Positions 48,113 to 59,420 of a DNA stretch of 64,000 bases are shown here, piece by piece. The notes beneath the pieces are model-generated. The model was given only the letters and a program-made list of their open reading frames with translations, was not told the DNA's origin and did no database searches. Location: the NCBI RefSeq assembly GCF_026191675.1, contig NZ_JAKRRY010000003.1, positions 124,001 through 188,000 of the forward strand, given 5' to 3'. The translations under genes and the position numbers were made by a program. Every line of letters begins with the position of its first letter. Position 1 is the first letter of the stretch. The stretch comes from Vibrio qingdaonensis (GTDB lineage: Bacteria > Pseudomonadota > Gammaproteobacteria > Enterobacterales > Vibrionaceae).

Positions 48113-48742
48113 ATGAGTAAGCAAAAACACTCGGCCAGTTCAGGCCGTTGGTTGAAGGAGCATTTTGATGATAAATATGCGAATGAAGCCAGAAGAAAAG
48201 GGTATCGATCTCGTGCTATCTTTAAAATTGAAGAGATTCAAAACAAAGATAAGTTACTGAAACCTGGAATGACTGTGGTCGATTTGGGTGCAGCACCTGG
48301 AGGTTGGTCACAGTATGCCGCTAAAGTTGTCGGTGACGAAGGACAGGTCATTGCTTGTGACTTATTGCCGATGGATTCGATTGCTGGAGTCAGTTTTTTA
48401 CAGGGTGACTTTAGAGATGAAGCGGTACTGGATGCACTGTTGGAAAAAATACAACCAGATATGGTCGATGTTGTGATGTCAGATATGGCACCAAACATGG
48501 CTGGAAATTTATCTGTTGATCAACCTAGAGCAATGTATCTTGTTGAACTAGCATTAGATATGTGTAGACAAGCCTTGGCTCCTGGAGGCAGTTTTGTCGT
48601 CAAAGTGTTTCAGGGCGAAGGGTTTGATCAGTACGTAAAAGAAGTGCGCGAAATGTTCAAAGTTGTGAAGATTCGCAAACCGGACTCATCTAGAGCTCGC
48701 TCTCGTGAGGTATTTATTGTAGCTAATGGATACAAAGGCTGA
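48113..48742 (+). CDS. rlmE: 23S rRNA 2'-O-methyltransferase RlmE (RrmJ/FtsJ)
   Basis: SAM-dependent enzyme that methylates U2552 of 23S rRNA at a late step of 50S assembly. The 209 residues contain SAM motif [16 protein letters not shown] (about residues 55-69), the catalytic [11 protein letters not shown] and [10 protein letters not shown], and a C-terminal [12 protein letters not shown]. These carry the K-D-K-E tetrad context. It stands 96 bp before ftsH and probably shares its transcript. Confidence 0.97.
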   Translation: MSKQKHSASSGRWLKEHFDDKYANEARRKGYRSRAIFKIEEIQNKDKLLKPGMTVVDLGAAPGGWSQYAAKVVGDEGQVIACDLLPMDSIAGVSFLQGDFRDEAVLDALLEKIQPDMVDVVMSDMAPNMAGNLSVDQPRAMYLVELALDMCRQALAPGGSFVVKVFQGEGFDQYVKEVREMFKVVKIRKPDSSRARSREVFIVANGYKG

Positions 48743-48838
48743 ACATTAGTTTACAAAGAGAAAATTAACATTGTAGCTACAGCTGAAAAACTGTAGTACC
48801 CTACCTTTAATTACAATTAGTTATCGAGGACTGACACC

Positions 48839-50848
48839 TTGAGTGACATGGCAAAGAATTTAATTTTGTGGTTAGTCATCGCCGTTGTGTTGATGTCGGT
48901 ATTCCAAAGCTTTGGACCTGGCGAGAGCAATGGTCGAGCGGTAGATTACACCACGTTCGTACAGGAAGTTGGCAATGGCCAGATTCAAGAAGCGCAGTTT
49001 AAAGACAGCGAGATAACCTTTACTCGCCGTGGCGGTAGTCGCTTTGTGACTTACATGCCGGTTTATGATCAAAAACTTCTTGATGACCTTATCAACCAAA
49101 ACGTAAAAGTTTCAGGTACACCGCCAGAAGAGCAGAGCCTATTAGGCACTATCTTTATTTCGTGGTTCCCAATGATTCTTCTTATTGGTGTTTGGATTTT
49201 CTTCATGCGTCAAATGCAAGGCGGCGGTGGCAAAGGCGCCATGTCGTTTGGTAAGAGCAAAGCTCGAATGATGAGTGAAGAGCAAATCAAAACGATGTTT
49301 TCTGACGTTGCAGGCTGTGACGAAGCAAAAGAAGACGTGAAAGAGCTGGTGGATTACTTACGTGACCCAAGCCGATTCCAAAAACTCGGTGGTAAAATCC
49401 CAACGGGTATTCTTTTAGTCGGTCCTCCTGGTACGGGTAAAACCTTGCTTGCAAAAGCCATTGCGGGTGAGGCGAAAGTGCCGTTTTTCACAATTTCAGG
49501 TTCTGACTTTGTAGAAATGTTTGTGGGTGTTGGTGCATCTCGTGTGCGTGACATGTTCGAACAAGCGAAGAAAGCGGCACCATGTATCATCTTTATCGAT
49601 GAAATCGATGCCGTTGGCCGTCAGCGTGGCGCCGGTGTAGGTGGTGGTCACGATGAGCGTGAGCAGACCCTTAACCAAATGCTAGTTGAAATGGATGGCT
49701 TTGAAGGTAACGAAGGTATTATCGTTATCGCAGCAACTAACCGTCCTGACGTACTTGATCCTGCACTACTTCGTCCTGGTCGTTTCGACCGTCAAGTTGT
49801 GGTTGGTCTACCTGATGTTCGTGGTCGTGAACAGATTTTGAAAGTTCACATGCGTAAAGTCCCTCTAGCATCAGACGTTGAGCCATCATTGATTGCACGT
49901 GGTACACCAGGTTTCTCTGGTGCCGACCTTGCTAACTTGGTTAACGAAGCTGCACTATTTGCTGCGCGTGGTAACAAGCGCAATGTATCTATGGTGGAGT
50001 TTGAACTTGCTAAAGATAAGATCATGATGGGTGCGGAGCGCCGCTCTATGGTGATGTCTGAAGAGACGAAGGCTTCAACTGCGTATCACGAAGCGGGTCA
50101 CGCAATTGTAGGTCGTTTAGTACCAGAGCATGATCCAGTATACAAAGTGTCAATCATTCCACGGGGTCGAGCGCTCGGTGTAACTATGTACTTGCCAGAA
50201 CAAGATCGCGTCAGTATGTCTCGTCAGCATCTAGAGTCTATGATTTCTAGTTTGTATGGTGGTCGACTAGCAGAAGAGCTTATTTACGGTAAAGACAATG
50301 TTTCCACTGGTGCATCAAACGATATCGAACGAGCAACAGATATCGCTCGTAAGATGGTGACGCAGTGGGGCTTCTCTGAAAAACTTGGTCCACTTCTTTA
50401 TGCTGAAGAAGAAGGTGAAGTTTTCCTAGGTCGCGGCATGAGTCAAGCGAAGCATGTTTCTGACGAAACGACTCGATTAATCGATGAAGAAATTCGCGTA
50501 TTAATTGACCGTAACTACGATCGAGCTAAGCAGATCCTTGAAGACAACATGGATTTGATGCATGCAATGAAAGATGCGCTCATGAAATATGAAACCATCG
50601 ATGCGGGTCAAATTGATGACTTGATGGAACGCAAAGAGACCATTCGTGAACCAGCTGGTTGGGGTGACCAAGCCAACACTCAAGACGCTTCAAAATCAGA
50701 AGCTAAGAGTGAGCCTGCGAAAGCAGAGGCAACACCAGAGCCTGAAACTGCCGAAACTAAAGCAGCAGAGACTAACGCAGCAGAGACTAACGCTGAAGAG
50801 GTTGACGATAACAGTTCAACAGCATCCTCAAAAAAAGATTCTGAGTAG
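48839..50848 (+). CDS. ftsH: ATP-dependent zinc metalloprotease FtsH
   Basis: Membrane-anchored AAA+ protease that degrades LpxC, SecY, heat-shock sigma factor and faulty membrane proteins. The 669 residues have two N-terminal membrane helices, Walker A GPPGTGKT and Walker [10 protein letters not shown]. The second region of homology RPGRFDR and zinc-binding HEAGH (about residue 420) follow. The C-terminus is a low-complexity tail with [13 protein letters not shown] repeats. The TTG at 48839 has GAGGA 9 nt upstream; the alternative ATG at 48848 is less well spaced. Confidence 0.96.
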   Translation: MSDMAKNLILWLVIAVVLMSVFQSFGPGESNGRAVDYTTFVQEVGNGQIQEAQFKDSEITFTRRGGSRFVTYMPVYDQKLLDDLINQNVKVSGTPPEEQSLLGTIFISWFPMILLIGVWIFFMRQMQGGGGKGAMSFGKSKARMMSEEQIKTMFSDVAGCDEAKEDVKELVDYLRDPSRFQKLGGKIPTGILLVGPPGTGKTLLAKAIAGEAKVPFFTISGSDFVEMFVGVGASRVRDMFEQAKKAAPCIIFIDEIDAVGRQRGAGVGGGHDEREQTLNQMLVEMDGFEGNEGIIVIAATNRPDVLDPALLRPGRFDRQVVVGLPDVRGREQILKVHMRKVPLASDVEPSLIARGTPGFSGADLANLVNEAALFAARGNKRNVSMVEFELAKDKIMMGAERRSMVMSEETKASTAYHEAGHAIVGRLVPEHDPVYKVSIIPRGRALGVTMYLPEQDRVSMSRQHLESMISSLYGGRLAEELIYGKDNVSTGASNDIERATDIARKMVTQWGFSEKLGPLLYAEEEGEVFLGRGMSQAKHVSDETTRLIDEEIRVLIDRNYDRAKQILEDNMDLMHAMKDALMKYETIDAGQIDDLMERKETIREPAGWGDQANTQDASKSEAKSEPAKAEATPEPETAETKAAETNAAETNAEEVDDNSSTASSKKDSE

Positions 50849-50860
50849 TCTTTAATTATT

Positions 50861-50889
50861 AAGCCCCGAGGATTTCTCGGGGCTTTTTT
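50861..50889 (+). terminator. Intrinsic terminator after ftsH
   Basis: A 10-bp stem (50861-50870 with 50876-50885), loop GATTT, is followed by six T's. folP starts only 26 bp further on, so folP needs readthrough or a hidden promoter. Confidence 0.92.
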
Positions 50890-50915
50890 CGTTTATACAG
50901 CCACGATTTATTGCC

Positions 50916-51746
50916 ATGTTATTAAATGCTAATAATAAAACCCTTCATTTAGATCGTCCGCAAATTATGGGCATCCTCAACGTGACGCCTGACTCTTTCT
51001 CCGATGGCGGTAAGTTCAACTCGATTGATAATGCGCTTGAGCAAGCAGCAGCAATGATCCAAGCTGGTGTGACTATTATTGATGTCGGTGGTGAATCCAC
51101 ACGGCCGGGCGCGCCTGACGTTACGCTAAGTGAAGAGTTGTCACGTGTTATTCCGGTTATCCAGGCTATTCGTCAACATCATGATGTTTGGATTTCAATT
51201 GATACCAGTAAAGCTGAAGTCATGAAGCAAGCTATTGAAGCTGGTGCTGATATCATCAATGACGTGCGGGCACTACAAGAGCCCGGAGCACTAGAGGTAG
51301 CAGCAGCGGCTAATGTGCCTATTTGTCTTATGCATATGCAAGGTCAACCGAGAACCATGCAACACGCACCGACGTATCATGATCTGCTTAAGGATATACA
51401 GGACTTTTTGGACGAAAGGATTAAAGCTTGTGAAAGTGTCGGCATTTCAAGAGAACAGCTGATTCTTGACCCTGGGTTCGGTTTTGGTAAAACTCTTGAG
51501 CACAATTACCACTTATTGGCCCATCTCGATAAATTCCATCAGTTTGGTTTACCTGTGCTGGCGGGGATGTCGCGAAAATCGATGATATTTAAATTACTCG
51601 ATAAAAAACCGGCTGATTGCATGGTCGGAAGTGTCACCTGCGCAATACTTGCTGCACAAAAAGGGGCGCAAATTATTCGGGTGCACGATACAAAAGAAAC
51701 CATCGAAGCAATGGCTATTGTTGAGATGATGCAGAACAATATATAA
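50916..51746 (+). CDS. folP: Dihydropteroate synthase
   Basis: Condenses pterin pyrophosphate with p-aminobenzoate in folate synthesis and is the target of sulfonamides. The 276-residue TIM-barrel has the pterin/PABA loops [15 protein letters not shown] (about 18-32) and [11 protein letters not shown], plus the [10 protein letters not shown] and AGMSRKSMI motifs of the pterin pocket. It lies between ftsH and glmM, the same order as in E. coli. Confidence 0.97.
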   Translation: MLLNANNKTLHLDRPQIMGILNVTPDSFSDGGKFNSIDNALEQAAAMIQAGVTIIDVGGESTRPGAPDVTLSEELSRVIPVIQAIRQHHDVWISIDTSKAEVMKQAIEAGADIINDVRALQEPGALEVAAAANVPICLMHMQGQPRTMQHAPTYHDLLKDIQDFLDERIKACESVGISREQLILDPGFGFGKTLEHNYHLLAHLDKFHQFGLPVLAGMSRKSMIFKLLDKKPADCMVGSVTCAILAAQKGAQIIRVHDTKETIEAMAIVEMMQNNI

Positions 51747-51766
51747 AAATAGAAAAAGGAAATTAC

Positions 51767-53104
51767 ATGTCACAACGACGTTATTTTGGTACTGATGGTG
51801 TACGCGGTAAGGTAGGACAATATCCAATCACCCCTGATTTTGTACTAAAGCTTGGCTGGGCTGCCGGTCGTGTTCTTGCAAAGCAAGGCACAAAAAAAGT
51901 CATTATTGGCAAAGACACCCGTATTTCTGGTTATATGCTGGAATCAGCATTAGAGGCTGGTTTATCGGCGGCGGGGCTAAAAGCAATTTTTACTGGCCCA
52001 TTGCCGACTCCTGCCGTGGCGTATTTGACGCAAACGTTCCGTGCCGAGGCGGGGATTGTTATCTCTGCCTCTCACAACCCGTACTATGATAATGGCATTA
52101 AATTCTTTTCTTCCGAAGGGACAAAGCTTCCTGATGCGATTGAGCTTGCTATTGAAGCTGAACTCGACAAAGACATTGAATGTGTCGAATCTGCGCAATT
52201 AGGTAAAGCAAGTCGTTTGAATGACGCGGCAGGGCGTTATATTGAGTTTTGTAAAAGTACTTTTCCGCACGACTTAGATTTATCAGGCGTTAAAATTGTT
52301 ATCGACTGTGCACACGGTGCCACATACAAAATTGCGCCAGCGGTCTTTAGTGAACTAGGTGCAGACTTGATTGTGATGGGCGCTGAACCGGATGGTACTA
52401 ACATTAACGATAAAGTTGGTGCAACCGATGTCGCGGCATTGCAAGCTCGTGTATTAGAAGAGCAGGCGGTACTTGGTCTTGCGTTTGATGGTGATGGTGA
52501 CCGTATTATCATGGTTGATCACTTAGGCAATAAAGTCGATGGCGACCAAATTGCGTATATCATCGCTCGAGATGCATTACGTCGCGGCGAGCTTAAAGGT
52601 GGTGTTGTTGGAACATTAATGACTAACCTTGGTATGGAAAACGGATTGAAGCAGCTAGGTATCCCATTTGTGCGTGCAGCTGTCGGTGATCGCTATGTTA
52701 TGGAGCAATTGCTAGAAAAGGGCTGGAGAATTGGTGCAGAAAACTCAGGTCATGTCATTTTGCTTGATAAAGTGACCACAGGTGATGCGATTGTTGCTGG
52801 TTTACAAGTGTTAGCCTCGGTTGTTGGTTCGAAAATGACACTCAATGAACTAGCAAGTGGCATGACACTTTATCCTCAAGTACTTATCAACGTAAGATTT
52901 AGTGGTGATGCTAATCCACTCGAAGCTAATGCCGTTAAGCAAGCTGTGTTAAAAGTAGAAAGTGAATTAGGTGATAAAGGTCGAGTGCTTTTACGTAAAT
53001 CAGGTACGGAGCCTTTGCTTCGTGTCATGGTGGAAGGCGAAGACGATGCTTTAGTGAATCAATCGGCGCAGTATATTGCCGATGCTGTTAAAGCGAGTTG
53101 CTAA
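51767..53104 (+). CDS. glmM: Phosphoglucosamine mutase
   Basis: Interconverts glucosamine-6-phosphate and glucosamine-1-phosphate for UDP-GlcNAc synthesis. The 445-residue protein carries the phosphorylated Ser102 in [16 protein letters not shown], the Mg2+ loop FDGDGDR and the substrate loop [12 protein letters not shown] near the C-terminus. It starts 20 bp after folP with AAAAGGAAA upstream, so the two form an operon. Confidence 0.97.
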   Translation: MSQRRYFGTDGVRGKVGQYPITPDFVLKLGWAAGRVLAKQGTKKVIIGKDTRISGYMLESALEAGLSAAGLKAIFTGPLPTPAVAYLTQTFRAEAGIVISASHNPYYDNGIKFFSSEGTKLPDAIELAIEAELDKDIECVESAQLGKASRLNDAAGRYIEFCKSTFPHDLDLSGVKIVIDCAHGATYKIAPAVFSELGADLIVMGAEPDGTNINDKVGATDVAALQARVLEEQAVLGLAFDGDGDRIIMVDHLGNKVDGDQIAYIIARDALRRGELKGGVVGTLMTNLGMENGLKQLGIPFVRAAVGDRYVMEQLLEKGWRIGAENSGHVILLDKVTTGDAIVAGLQVLASVVGSKMTLNELASGMTLYPQVLINVRFSGDANPLEANAVKQAVLKVESELGDKGRVLLRKSGTEPLLRVMVEGEDDALVNQSAQYIADAVKASC

Positions 53105-53394
53105 TCACAACCGATGGGTACGAGCACTAGGAATAATGGGATTGATTTCTGTTTATTATAGTCAATCGGTATCGTGAGTTTTTATTGAAATGAGCCTATT
53201 TGCCCCTTTTTTGAGCATTTAGGCTCTAAAGCTACGGTTTTTCTTATTTTTATCTTGTCAGTCAGTGCGGCATTCGTTAGTATTGCCACCGCCTTCTCTT
53301 AGGAGGTCATAGCCAGGTTTTCTAAATATGGTGAATACTTTACCATTATGAAGAAAGCAGCGCTGGCTCAACAATTAGGAACATAGGTGGACAT
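53105..53394. other. glmM-secG spacer
   Basis: 290 bp without a convincing gene. A hairpin GAGCCTA/TAGGCTC (53192-53198 with 53220-53226) has an inner T-run. An AGGAGG at about 53300 is not followed by a start codon at usable distance. The hairpin may terminate glmM, and a promoter for secG and the tRNAs is expected but not clear. Confidence 0.4.
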
Positions 53395-53733
53395 ATGATT
53401 CAAGTTCTACTTGTGATTTACCTGTTGGCGGCGCTTGGTGTTATTGGCCTAGTGTTGATTCAACAAGGTAAAGGCGCAGACATGGGAGCCTCATTCGGTG
53501 CTGGCGCGTCAAACACAGTGTTTGGTGCTAGCGGCTCAGGAAATTTTCTAACCCGAATGACTGCAATTTTTGCAATTGTATTCTTTGTTATTAGCTTAGT
53601 GTTGGGTAACATGTATACCCACAAAGGCGAGTCTCAATGGGTTGACCCTTCACAAGGTCAAGTTATTGAACAGCAAGCTGATAATACTGTGAGTGAAATT
53701 CCAGCTAAATCAAGCGACGAAATTCCTCAATAA
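53395..53733 (+). CDS. secG: Protein translocase subunit SecG
   Basis: Small inner-membrane subunit of SecYEG that aids SecA-driven translocation. The 112 residues have two membrane helices (about 3-22 and 53-72) flanking the conserved glycine-rich loop [23 protein letters not shown]. The tail is polar and variable. AGGTGGAC precedes the ATG. It ends 13 bp before the leucine tRNA and is likely co-transcribed with it, as in E. coli secG-leuU. Confidence 0.95.
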   Translation: MIQVLLVIYLLAALGVIGLVLIQQGKGADMGASFGAGASNTVFGASGSGNFLTRMTAIFAIVFFVISLVLGNMYTHKGESQWVDPSQGQVIEQQADNTVSEIPAKSSDEIPQ

Positions 53734-53746
53734 GCGAACAGCTTAA

Positions 53747-53831
53747 GCCGAGATGGTGAAATTGGTAGACACGCTAGCATGAGGTGCTAGTGCCTTATGG
53801 TGTGAGGGTTCGAGTCCCTCTCTCGGCACCA
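53747..53831 (+). tRNA. leuU: tRNA-Leu (anticodon GAG)
   Basis: 85-nt class II tRNA with acceptor GCCGAGA/TCTCGGC, a long variable arm, T-loop GTTCGAGTC and encoded CCA. The anticodon loop ATGAGGT between CTAGC and GCTAG gives GAG, reading CUC/CUU. Position after secG matches leuU of E. coli. Confidence 0.96.
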
Positions 53832-53886
53832 TTATTTATAAACTTGTAATACAGTTTGTTGAGCGTATAATGCACAGCAAGTCGGA

Positions 53887-53963
<77 letters not shown>

Positions 53964-54093
53964 ATACTTTCTAAGTGTTGATGGATTGCAAGTTTAGCAG
54001 TGTGAAAAAATCACTGCACATTAAGGAAATAAATGAATAATTTTTTAAGTTTATCATTTATTGCTTATCCTTAATGCATCAGGGTCCAGCAAC

Positions 54094-54122
54094 AAAAAAC
54101 CCCGACTTTTTCGGGGTTTTTT
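54094..54122 (+). terminator. Intrinsic terminator after metY
   Basis: A 12-bp stem (54094-54105 with 54111-54122) includes an A-run and a T-run around CCCCG/CGGGG. A weaker hairpin GCAGTG/CACTGC lies upstream at 53997-54017. Confidence 0.9.
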
Positions 54123-54171
54123 GTTATCTGAGCTTTTTAAAGTTCAGGTATGTGTGCTTGGGATTTAAATT

Positions 54172-54191
54172 GGGCTTTAAGCCCTTTTTTT
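54172..54191 (+). terminator. Small terminator-like hairpin upstream of rimP
   Basis: GGGCT/AGCCC with a 3-nt loop is followed by seven T's, ending 17 bp before the rimP start codon and just before its GGAG. Placed second after the metY terminator, it could meter entry into the nusA operon. Confidence 0.6.
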
Positions 54192-54208
54192 GTTTCTGGA
54201 GTGGTTAA

Positions 54209-54664
54209 ATGACTGGTTTAGAAAGACAACTTACAGAATTACTTGAAGCTCCGGTTGAAGCTTTAGGTTACGAATTGGTTGGTTTAGAGTTCATCCGTGC
54301 TGGTGAGCATTCAACGCTTCGTATGTATATCGACCATGAAAATGGTATCACCGTTGATGATTGCGCAGAAGTGAGTCGTCAAACAAGTGCAGTGATGGAC
54401 GTCGAAGATCCCATTACGGTGGCTTACAACCTAGAGGTGTCTTCACCAGGTCTTGAACGTCCACTGTTTAAAGCAGCACACTACGTACAATTCATTGGTC
54501 ACGAGGTCAACATCGTTCTCAAAATGGCTGTGGGTAACCGTCGTAAGTGGAAAGGCACTATCCAATCTGTTGATGGCGAAAACATCACAATCCTTGCTGA
54601 TGGTAACGAAGAAGAAATGGTGCTTAGCAACATTTCTAAAGCTAACCTGATTCCTAAATTTTAG
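54209..54664 (+). CDS. rimP: Ribosome maturation factor RimP
   Basis: 30S assembly factor that helps S12 and S19 bind. The 151 residues begin [27 protein letters not shown]. They include the [17 protein letters not shown] and [15 protein letters not shown] signatures of the YlxS/RimP family, ending in a small Sm-like C-terminal domain. It is the first protein gene of the nusA-infB operon. Confidence 0.96.
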   Translation: MTGLERQLTELLEAPVEALGYELVGLEFIRAGEHSTLRMYIDHENGITVDDCAEVSRQTSAVMDVEDPITVAYNLEVSSPGLERPLFKAAHYVQFIGHEVNIVLKMAVGNRRKWKGTIQSVDGENITILADGNEEEMVLSNISKANLIPKF

Positions 54665-54697
54665 GTCCCTAAAAAAGAAAGCTTAGAGGCTAGATAA

Positions 54698-56185
54698 ATG
54701 AGTAAAGAAATTTTAGCGGTAGTTGAGGCGGTTTCTAACGAGAAAGCGGTACCTCGTGAGCGTATTTTCGAAGCGTTAGAAACAGCGCTAGCAACTTCAA
54801 CGAAGAAGAAGCACGAACTAGAAATTGAAGTTCGCGTTGAAATTGATCGTAAAACAGGTGAGTTTGTGACTTACCGTCGTTGGATGGCCGTTGCTGAAGT
54901 AGAAACGCCAACCACCGAAATCTCAATTGAAGCAGCACAATTTGAAGACGAATCTGTTCAAATCGGCGACTACGTTGAAGATGAAATTGAATCGGTAACG
55001 TTTGACCGTATTACGACTCAAACTGCGAAACAAGTTATCGTACAAAAAGTTCGTGAAGCTGAGCGCGCTCAAATTGTTGAGCAATTCATTGATAACGAAG
55101 GTGACTTAGTTACTGGTGTTGTTAAGAAAGTGACTCGTGAAACGATCATTCTTGATCTAGGTAACAACGCTGAAGCCGTTATCCTGCGTGATGACCAACT
55201 GCCACGTGAAAACTTCCGTCCAGGTGACCGAGTTCGTGGTTTGCTTTACGCTGTTCGCCCTGAAGCGCGTGGTTTCCAACTATTCATTACTCGCTCTAAG
55301 CCTGAAATGCTAGCAGAACTATTCCGTGTTGAAGTGCCAGAAATCGCGGAAGAGCTAATCGAACTGAAAGCAGCCGCTCGCGATCCAGGCTCTCGTGCTA
55401 AGATCGCAGTGAAAACAAACGACCGTCGTATCGACCCTGTAGGTGCGTGTGTTGGTATGCGTGGTGCACGTGTACAAGCCGTTTCTGGTGAGCTTGGTGG
55501 TGAACGTATTGATATCGTGCTTTGGGATGATAACCCAGCACAATTCGTTATCAATGCAATGGCACCAGCAGATGTTGCTTCAATCATTGTTGATGAAGAC
55601 GCTCATGCAATGGATATCGCGGTTGAAGCCGATAACCTAGCACAAGCGATTGGTCGTAACGGTCAAAACGTTCGCCTTGCTTCTCAACTGACTGGTTGGG
55701 AACTGAATGTAATGACAGTTGCTGATCTACAGAAGAAACACCAAGAAGAAGCGTCTGCTTCAATTGAAAACTTCATGAAATATCTTGATATTGAAGAAGA
55801 TTTCGCACAGATGCTAGTAGAAGAAGGCTTCTCGACTCTAGAAGAAGTGGCGTACGTGCCAGTGAACGAGCTTCTAGACATCGATGGCCTGAACGAAGAA
55901 ATCATTGAAGAACTTCGTGGCCGTGCTAAAGACGCACTAACAACAATGGCTCTTGCACAAGAAGAATCATTTGAAGGCGTTGAGCCAGCTGAAGACTTAC
56001 TTGCATTGGAAGGTCTTGAGCGTGAAATGGCATTTAAACTGGCTGCTAAAGGTGTAGCCACTCTTGAAGATCTTGCTGACCAAGGTGTCGACGAGCTTGA
56101 GGGTATCGAAGGATTAACGGAAGAGCGTGCCGGTGAACTTATCATGGCTGCACGTAACATTTGTTGGTTCGGCGACGAAGAATAA
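54698..56185 (+). CDS. nusA: Transcription termination/antitermination factor NusA
   Basis: RNA polymerase-associated protein that promotes pausing, intrinsic termination and lambda-type antitermination. The 495 residues comprise an N-terminal RNAP-binding domain (about 1-125), S1 (about 135-200), KH1 and KH2 (to about 345; [29 protein letters not shown]), and two C-terminal acidic repeats around 365-495. The two acidic repeats are the gammaproteobacterial form. It overlaps no neighbour; infB follows after 22 bp. Confidence 0.97.
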   Translation: MSKEILAVVEAVSNEKAVPRERIFEALETALATSTKKKHELEIEVRVEIDRKTGEFVTYRRWMAVAEVETPTTEISIEAAQFEDESVQIGDYVEDEIESVTFDRITTQTAKQVIVQKVREAERAQIVEQFIDNEGDLVTGVVKKVTRETIILDLGNNAEAVILRDDQLPRENFRPGDRVRGLLYAVRPEARGFQLFITRSKPEMLAELFRVEVPEIAEELIELKAAARDPGSRAKIAVKTNDRRIDPVGACVGMRGARVQAVSGELGGERIDIVLWDDNPAQFVINAMAPADVASIIVDEDAHAMDIAVEADNLAQAIGRNGQNVRLASQLTGWELNVMTVADLQKKHQEEASASIENFMKYLDIEEDFAQMLVEEGFSTLEEVAYVPVNELLDIDGLNEEIIEELRGRAKDALTTMALAQEESFEGVEPAEDLLALEGLEREMAFKLAAKGVATLEDLADQGVDELEGIEGLTEERAGELIMAARNICWFGDEE

Positions 56186-56207
56186 TAATCAGCAAGGAGG
56201 TAGTTGC

Positions 56208-58925
56208 ATGACAAAACTTACGGTTAAAGCACTTAGCGAAGAAATTGGTACGCCAGTTGAACGCCTAATTGAACAACTTGCTGATGCTGGTCTTAAAAAA
56301 TCAGAAAGTGATCAGGTCAATGATGATGAGAAGCAAACGCTTCTTACACACCTGAAAAAAGAACATGGTGATACATCTGGCGAATCAGAACCAACGCGAC
56401 TAACGCTACAACGTAAAACACGTAGTACGCTATCTGTTGCGTCAGGTGGTGGTAAGAGCAAAGATGTACAAATCGAAGTACGTAAAAAGCGTACTTATGT
56501 AAAGCGCAGCGCTATTGACGAGCAAGAGAAACGTGAAGCTGAGGAAGCAGCAACACGCGAGGCGGAAGAACGTGCACAACGTGAAGCCGAAGAGCTAGCC
56601 AAACGTGACGCTGCAGAGAAAGCACAGCGCGAAGCTGAAGAGAAAGCAAAGCGAGAAGCTGAAGAAAAACGTGCAGCAGAGGAAACTGCTAACCGTAAAG
56701 CTGATGAAAAACGCAATGCAGATTCAACAGATCAAAAGCGCGACGAAGCGGAAAAGGCCAAGAAACAAATGAACGCAAAGAATGCTGAAGCGAAAAAAGA
56801 AGCTGACGAGTTGAAGCGCCGTCAAGAACAAGAGGCACAACGCAAGGCTGAAGCGGAAGCCGCTCGTCTCGCGGAAGAAGCGAAGAAGCTAGCTGAAGAG
56901 AATGCTGAGCGCTGGTCTGAGCAAGAGAAGAAGTCGAAAGAAAGCGAGAAAGGTGACTATCACGTAACGACTTCAACTTACGCTCGTGAAGCGGAAGATG
57001 CTCAAGATCGTAGCGAAGAGAAAACCCCTCGTCGTCGTAAAAAGAAATCAACGCAAGATCGTGATGATTCTCGCGGTGGCCGTGGTGGTCGTAACCAACG
57101 TGGTCGTAAAGGCAAGTTGGCGAAACCTAGCTCAATGCAACATGGCTTTGATAAGTCTGCAACCGTTGCTAAGCAAGATGTTGTTATTGGCGAAACGATT
57201 GTTGTTTCTGAACTGGCACAAAAGATGTCAGTAAAAGGCACCGAAGTCATCAAAGTAATGATGAAAATGGGTGCAATGGCGACAATCAACCAAGTAATTG
57301 ACCAAGAAACAGCAGCGCTTGTTGCTGAAGAAATGGGTCACAAAGTGGTGCTTCGTAAAGAAAACGAACTTGAAGAAGCGGTACTATCTGATCGTGATGC
57401 AACGTCTGAAGCCGTATCTCGTGCTCCAGTTGTGACTATCATGGGTCACGTTGACCACGGTAAGACATCTACACTTGACTACATTCGTCGTACGCACGTA
57501 GCGTCAGGCGAAGCGGGTGGTATTACTCAGCACATCGGTGCATACCACGTAGAAACTGAAAACGGTATGATTACCTTCCTTGATACTCCTGGACACGCAG
57601 CATTTACTGCAATGCGTGCTCGTGGTGCTCAAGCGACAGATATCGTTGTTCTAGTTGTTGCTGCAGATGATGGCGTAATGCCACAGACTGTTGAAGCTAT
57701 CCAACACGCGAAAGCGGCTGGCGTACCTTTGATTATCGCAGTAAACAAAATTGATAAAGAGGGTGCAAACCCAGATAACGTTAAGAATGAGCTTGCTCAA
57801 TACGACGTTATTCCTGAAGAGTGGGGCGGTGAGAACATCTTCGTTCACATCTCTGCAAAACAGGGTACAAACATCGACGGTCTTCTAGAAGCCATTCTAC
57901 TTCAATCTGAAGTTCTAGAGCTAACAGCGGTTGCTGATGGCATGGCTTCTGGTGTTGTTGTTGAATCCTTCCTTGATAAAGGTCGTGGTCCAGTTGCAAC
58001 GGTACTAGTTCAGTCAGGTACACTTCGCAAAGGCGATATCGTTCTTTGTGGTCAAGAATACGGCCGTGTACGTGCGATGCGTGATGAGATTGGTAAAGAA
58101 GTCTTTGAAGCGGGTCCGTCTATCCCAGTTGAGATCTTAGGTCTTTCTGGCGTGCCGTCATCTGGTGATGAAGCAACGGTTGTTCGTGATGAGCGTAAAG
58201 CTCGTGAAGTAGCGAACTATCGTCAAGGTAAATTCCGTGACGTGAAACTTGCTCGTCAACAGAAAGCGAAACTAGAAAACATGTTCTCTAACATGACTGC
58301 TGGTGACGTTGCTGAGCTAAACGTAGTACTTAAAGCAGACGTTCAAGGTTCTGTTGAAGCTATCGCAGACTCACTATTGAAGCTTTCTACTGAAGAAGTA
58401 AAAGTGAACATCGTAGGTTCTGGTGTTGGTGGTATCACGGAAACTGACGCATCACTTGCTGCTGCTTCAAACGCGATTATCCTAGGCTTTAACGTACGTG
58501 CTGATGCTTCTGCTCGCCGTGCGATTGAGAATGAAAACCTAGATCTTCGCTACTACTCAATCATTTACCAATTGATTGACGAAGTGAAACAGGCAATGGG
58601 CGGTATGCTTGCTCCTGAATTCAAGCAAGAAATCATTGGTCTTGCAGAAGTACGTGACGTATTTAAGTCTCCTAAACTTGGCGCGATTGCTGGTTGTATG
58701 GTGACGGAAGGTACGATTAAGCGTAACAACCCAATCCGCGTTCTTCGCGATAACGTTGTAATCTACGAAGGTGAGCTAGAATCTCTACGCCGCTTCAAAG
58801 ACGACGTTCAAGAAGTTAAGAACGGCTACGAGTGTGGTATCGGCGTTAAGAACTACAACGATGTTCGCGTCGGCGACCAAATCGAAGTATTCGAAATCGT
58901 TGAGATTAAACGTACTCTAGATTAA
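56208..58925 (+). CDS. infB: Translation initiation factor IF-2
   Basis: GTPase that brings fMet-tRNA to the 30S subunit and promotes subunit joining. The 905 residues start with an IF2-N domain, then a long charged coiled region rich in REAEE and KRDAAEK repeats (about 105-270) and a basic [13 protein letters not shown] patch. The GTPase domain has G1 GHVDHGKTS (about 412), G3 DTPGHAAF and G4 NKID. ATG 56208 is chosen for the perfect AAGGAGG upstream; an open frame reaches back into nusA but is not IF2. Internal starts for shorter forms are possible. Confidence 0.97.
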   Translation: MTKLTVKALSEEIGTPVERLIEQLADAGLKKSESDQVNDDEKQTLLTHLKKEHGDTSGESEPTRLTLQRKTRSTLSVASGGGKSKDVQIEVRKKRTYVKRSAIDEQEKREAEEAATREAEERAQREAEELAKRDAAEKAQREAEEKAKREAEEKRAAEETANRKADEKRNADSTDQKRDEAEKAKKQMNAKNAEAKKEADELKRRQEQEAQRKAEAEAARLAEEAKKLAEENAERWSEQEKKSKESEKGDYHVTTSTYAREAEDAQDRSEEKTPRRRKKKSTQDRDDSRGGRGGRNQRGRKGKLAKPSSMQHGFDKSATVAKQDVVIGETIVVSELAQKMSVKGTEVIKVMMKMGAMATINQVIDQETAALVAEEMGHKVVLRKENELEEAVLSDRDATSEAVSRAPVVTIMGHVDHGKTSTLDYIRRTHVASGEAGGITQHIGAYHVETENGMITFLDTPGHAAFTAMRARGAQATDIVVLVVAADDGVMPQTVEAIQHAKAAGVPLIIAVNKIDKEGANPDNVKNELAQYDVIPEEWGGENIFVHISAKQGTNIDGLLEAILLQSEVLELTAVADGMASGVVVESFLDKGRGPVATVLVQSGTLRKGDIVLCGQEYGRVRAMRDEIGKEVFEAGPSIPVEILGLSGVPSSGDEATVVRDERKAREVANYRQGKFRDVKLARQQKAKLENMFSNMTAGDVAELNVVLKADVQGSVEAIADSLLKLSTEEVKVNIVGSGVGGITETDASLAAASNAIILGFNVRADASARRAIENENLDLRYYSIIYQLIDEVKQAMGGMLAPEFKQEIIGLAEVRDVFKSPKLGAIAGCMVTEGTIKRNNPIRVLRDNVVIYEGELESLRRFKDDVQEVKNGYECGIGVKNYNDVRVGDQIEVFEIVEIKRTLD

Positions 58926-58954
58926 TTGACAAAATCGCTGCTGACTTTTTAAAT
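58926..58954 (+). promoter_or_regulatory. Candidate promoter between infB and rbfA
   Basis: TTGACA (58926-58931) begins right after the infB stop and is 17 bp from TTAAAT (58949-58954). A start near 58961 would put only about 20 nt before the terminator hairpin below. Confidence 0.45.
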
Positions 58955-58980
58955 TAGTAGTAATGGTTGTTAAATACACC

Positions 58981-59006
58981 ATGGGGGGCGCAAGCCCCCC
59001 ATTTTT
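58981..59006 (+). terminator. Strong hairpin terminator inside the infB-rbfA gap
   Basis: ATGGGGGGC/GCCCCCCAT (58981-58989 with 58994-59002) closes a GCAA tetraloop and is followed by T's to 59006. It stands 18 bp before the rbfA start. Confidence 0.85.
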
Positions 59007-59024
59007 CCTATAGTGAGAAAAGAA

Positions 59025-59420
59025 ATGTCAAAAGAATTTAGCCGCACGCAACGCGTGTCGCAGCAATTGCAAAAAGAATTGGCGCTGATCTTACAGCGTG
59101 AAGTTCGTGACTCTCGCATTGGCATGGTGACAATTTCTGATGTAGAAGTGTCACGTGACCTTGCTTATGCCAAAGTATTTGTCACTTTCCTTTGTGTCGG
59201 TGAGCAAACACCAGAATCATGCTTGGCGGCTCTTAAAGAGCATGAAGTGCCAGTTCGTATGGCGCTTGGTAAGCGTATTCGTCACCGTCTAACGCCTGAA
59301 GTTCGCTTTACATACGACAACACATTGGTTGAGGGTATGCGTATGTCTAACCTCGTGAGCGAAGTGTTGAGTGATGACAAGCGTAAACAAAAAGAAGCAG
59401 GTCGCGAGGACGAAGAGTAA
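59025..59420 (+). CDS. rbfA: 30S ribosome-binding factor RbfA
   Basis: KH-like protein required for late 16S/30S maturation, cold-shock inducible in E. coli. The 131 residues begin [20 protein letters not shown] and include [21 protein letters not shown] and [20 protein letters not shown] 59025 is preferred over an in-frame GTG at 59013 by comparison with E. coli RbfA. The ribosome binding site is weak. The stop overlaps the truB start by one base. Confidence 0.95.
   Translation: MSKEFSRTQRVSQQLQKELALILQREVRDSRIGMVTISDVEVSRDLAYAKVFVTFLCVGEQTPESCLAALKEHEVPVRMALGKRIRHRLTPEVRFTYDNTLVEGMRMSNLVSEVLSDDKRKQKEAGREDEE

Noticed and set aside
53300..53394. Small gene after the AGGAGG upstream of secG
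   Set aside because: No start codon lies at usable distance, and the nearest ATG frame ends after seven codons.
56127..56207. infB starting inside nusA
   Set aside because: A perfect AAGGAGG stands before ATG 56208, and the extension is translated nusA sequence in another frame.
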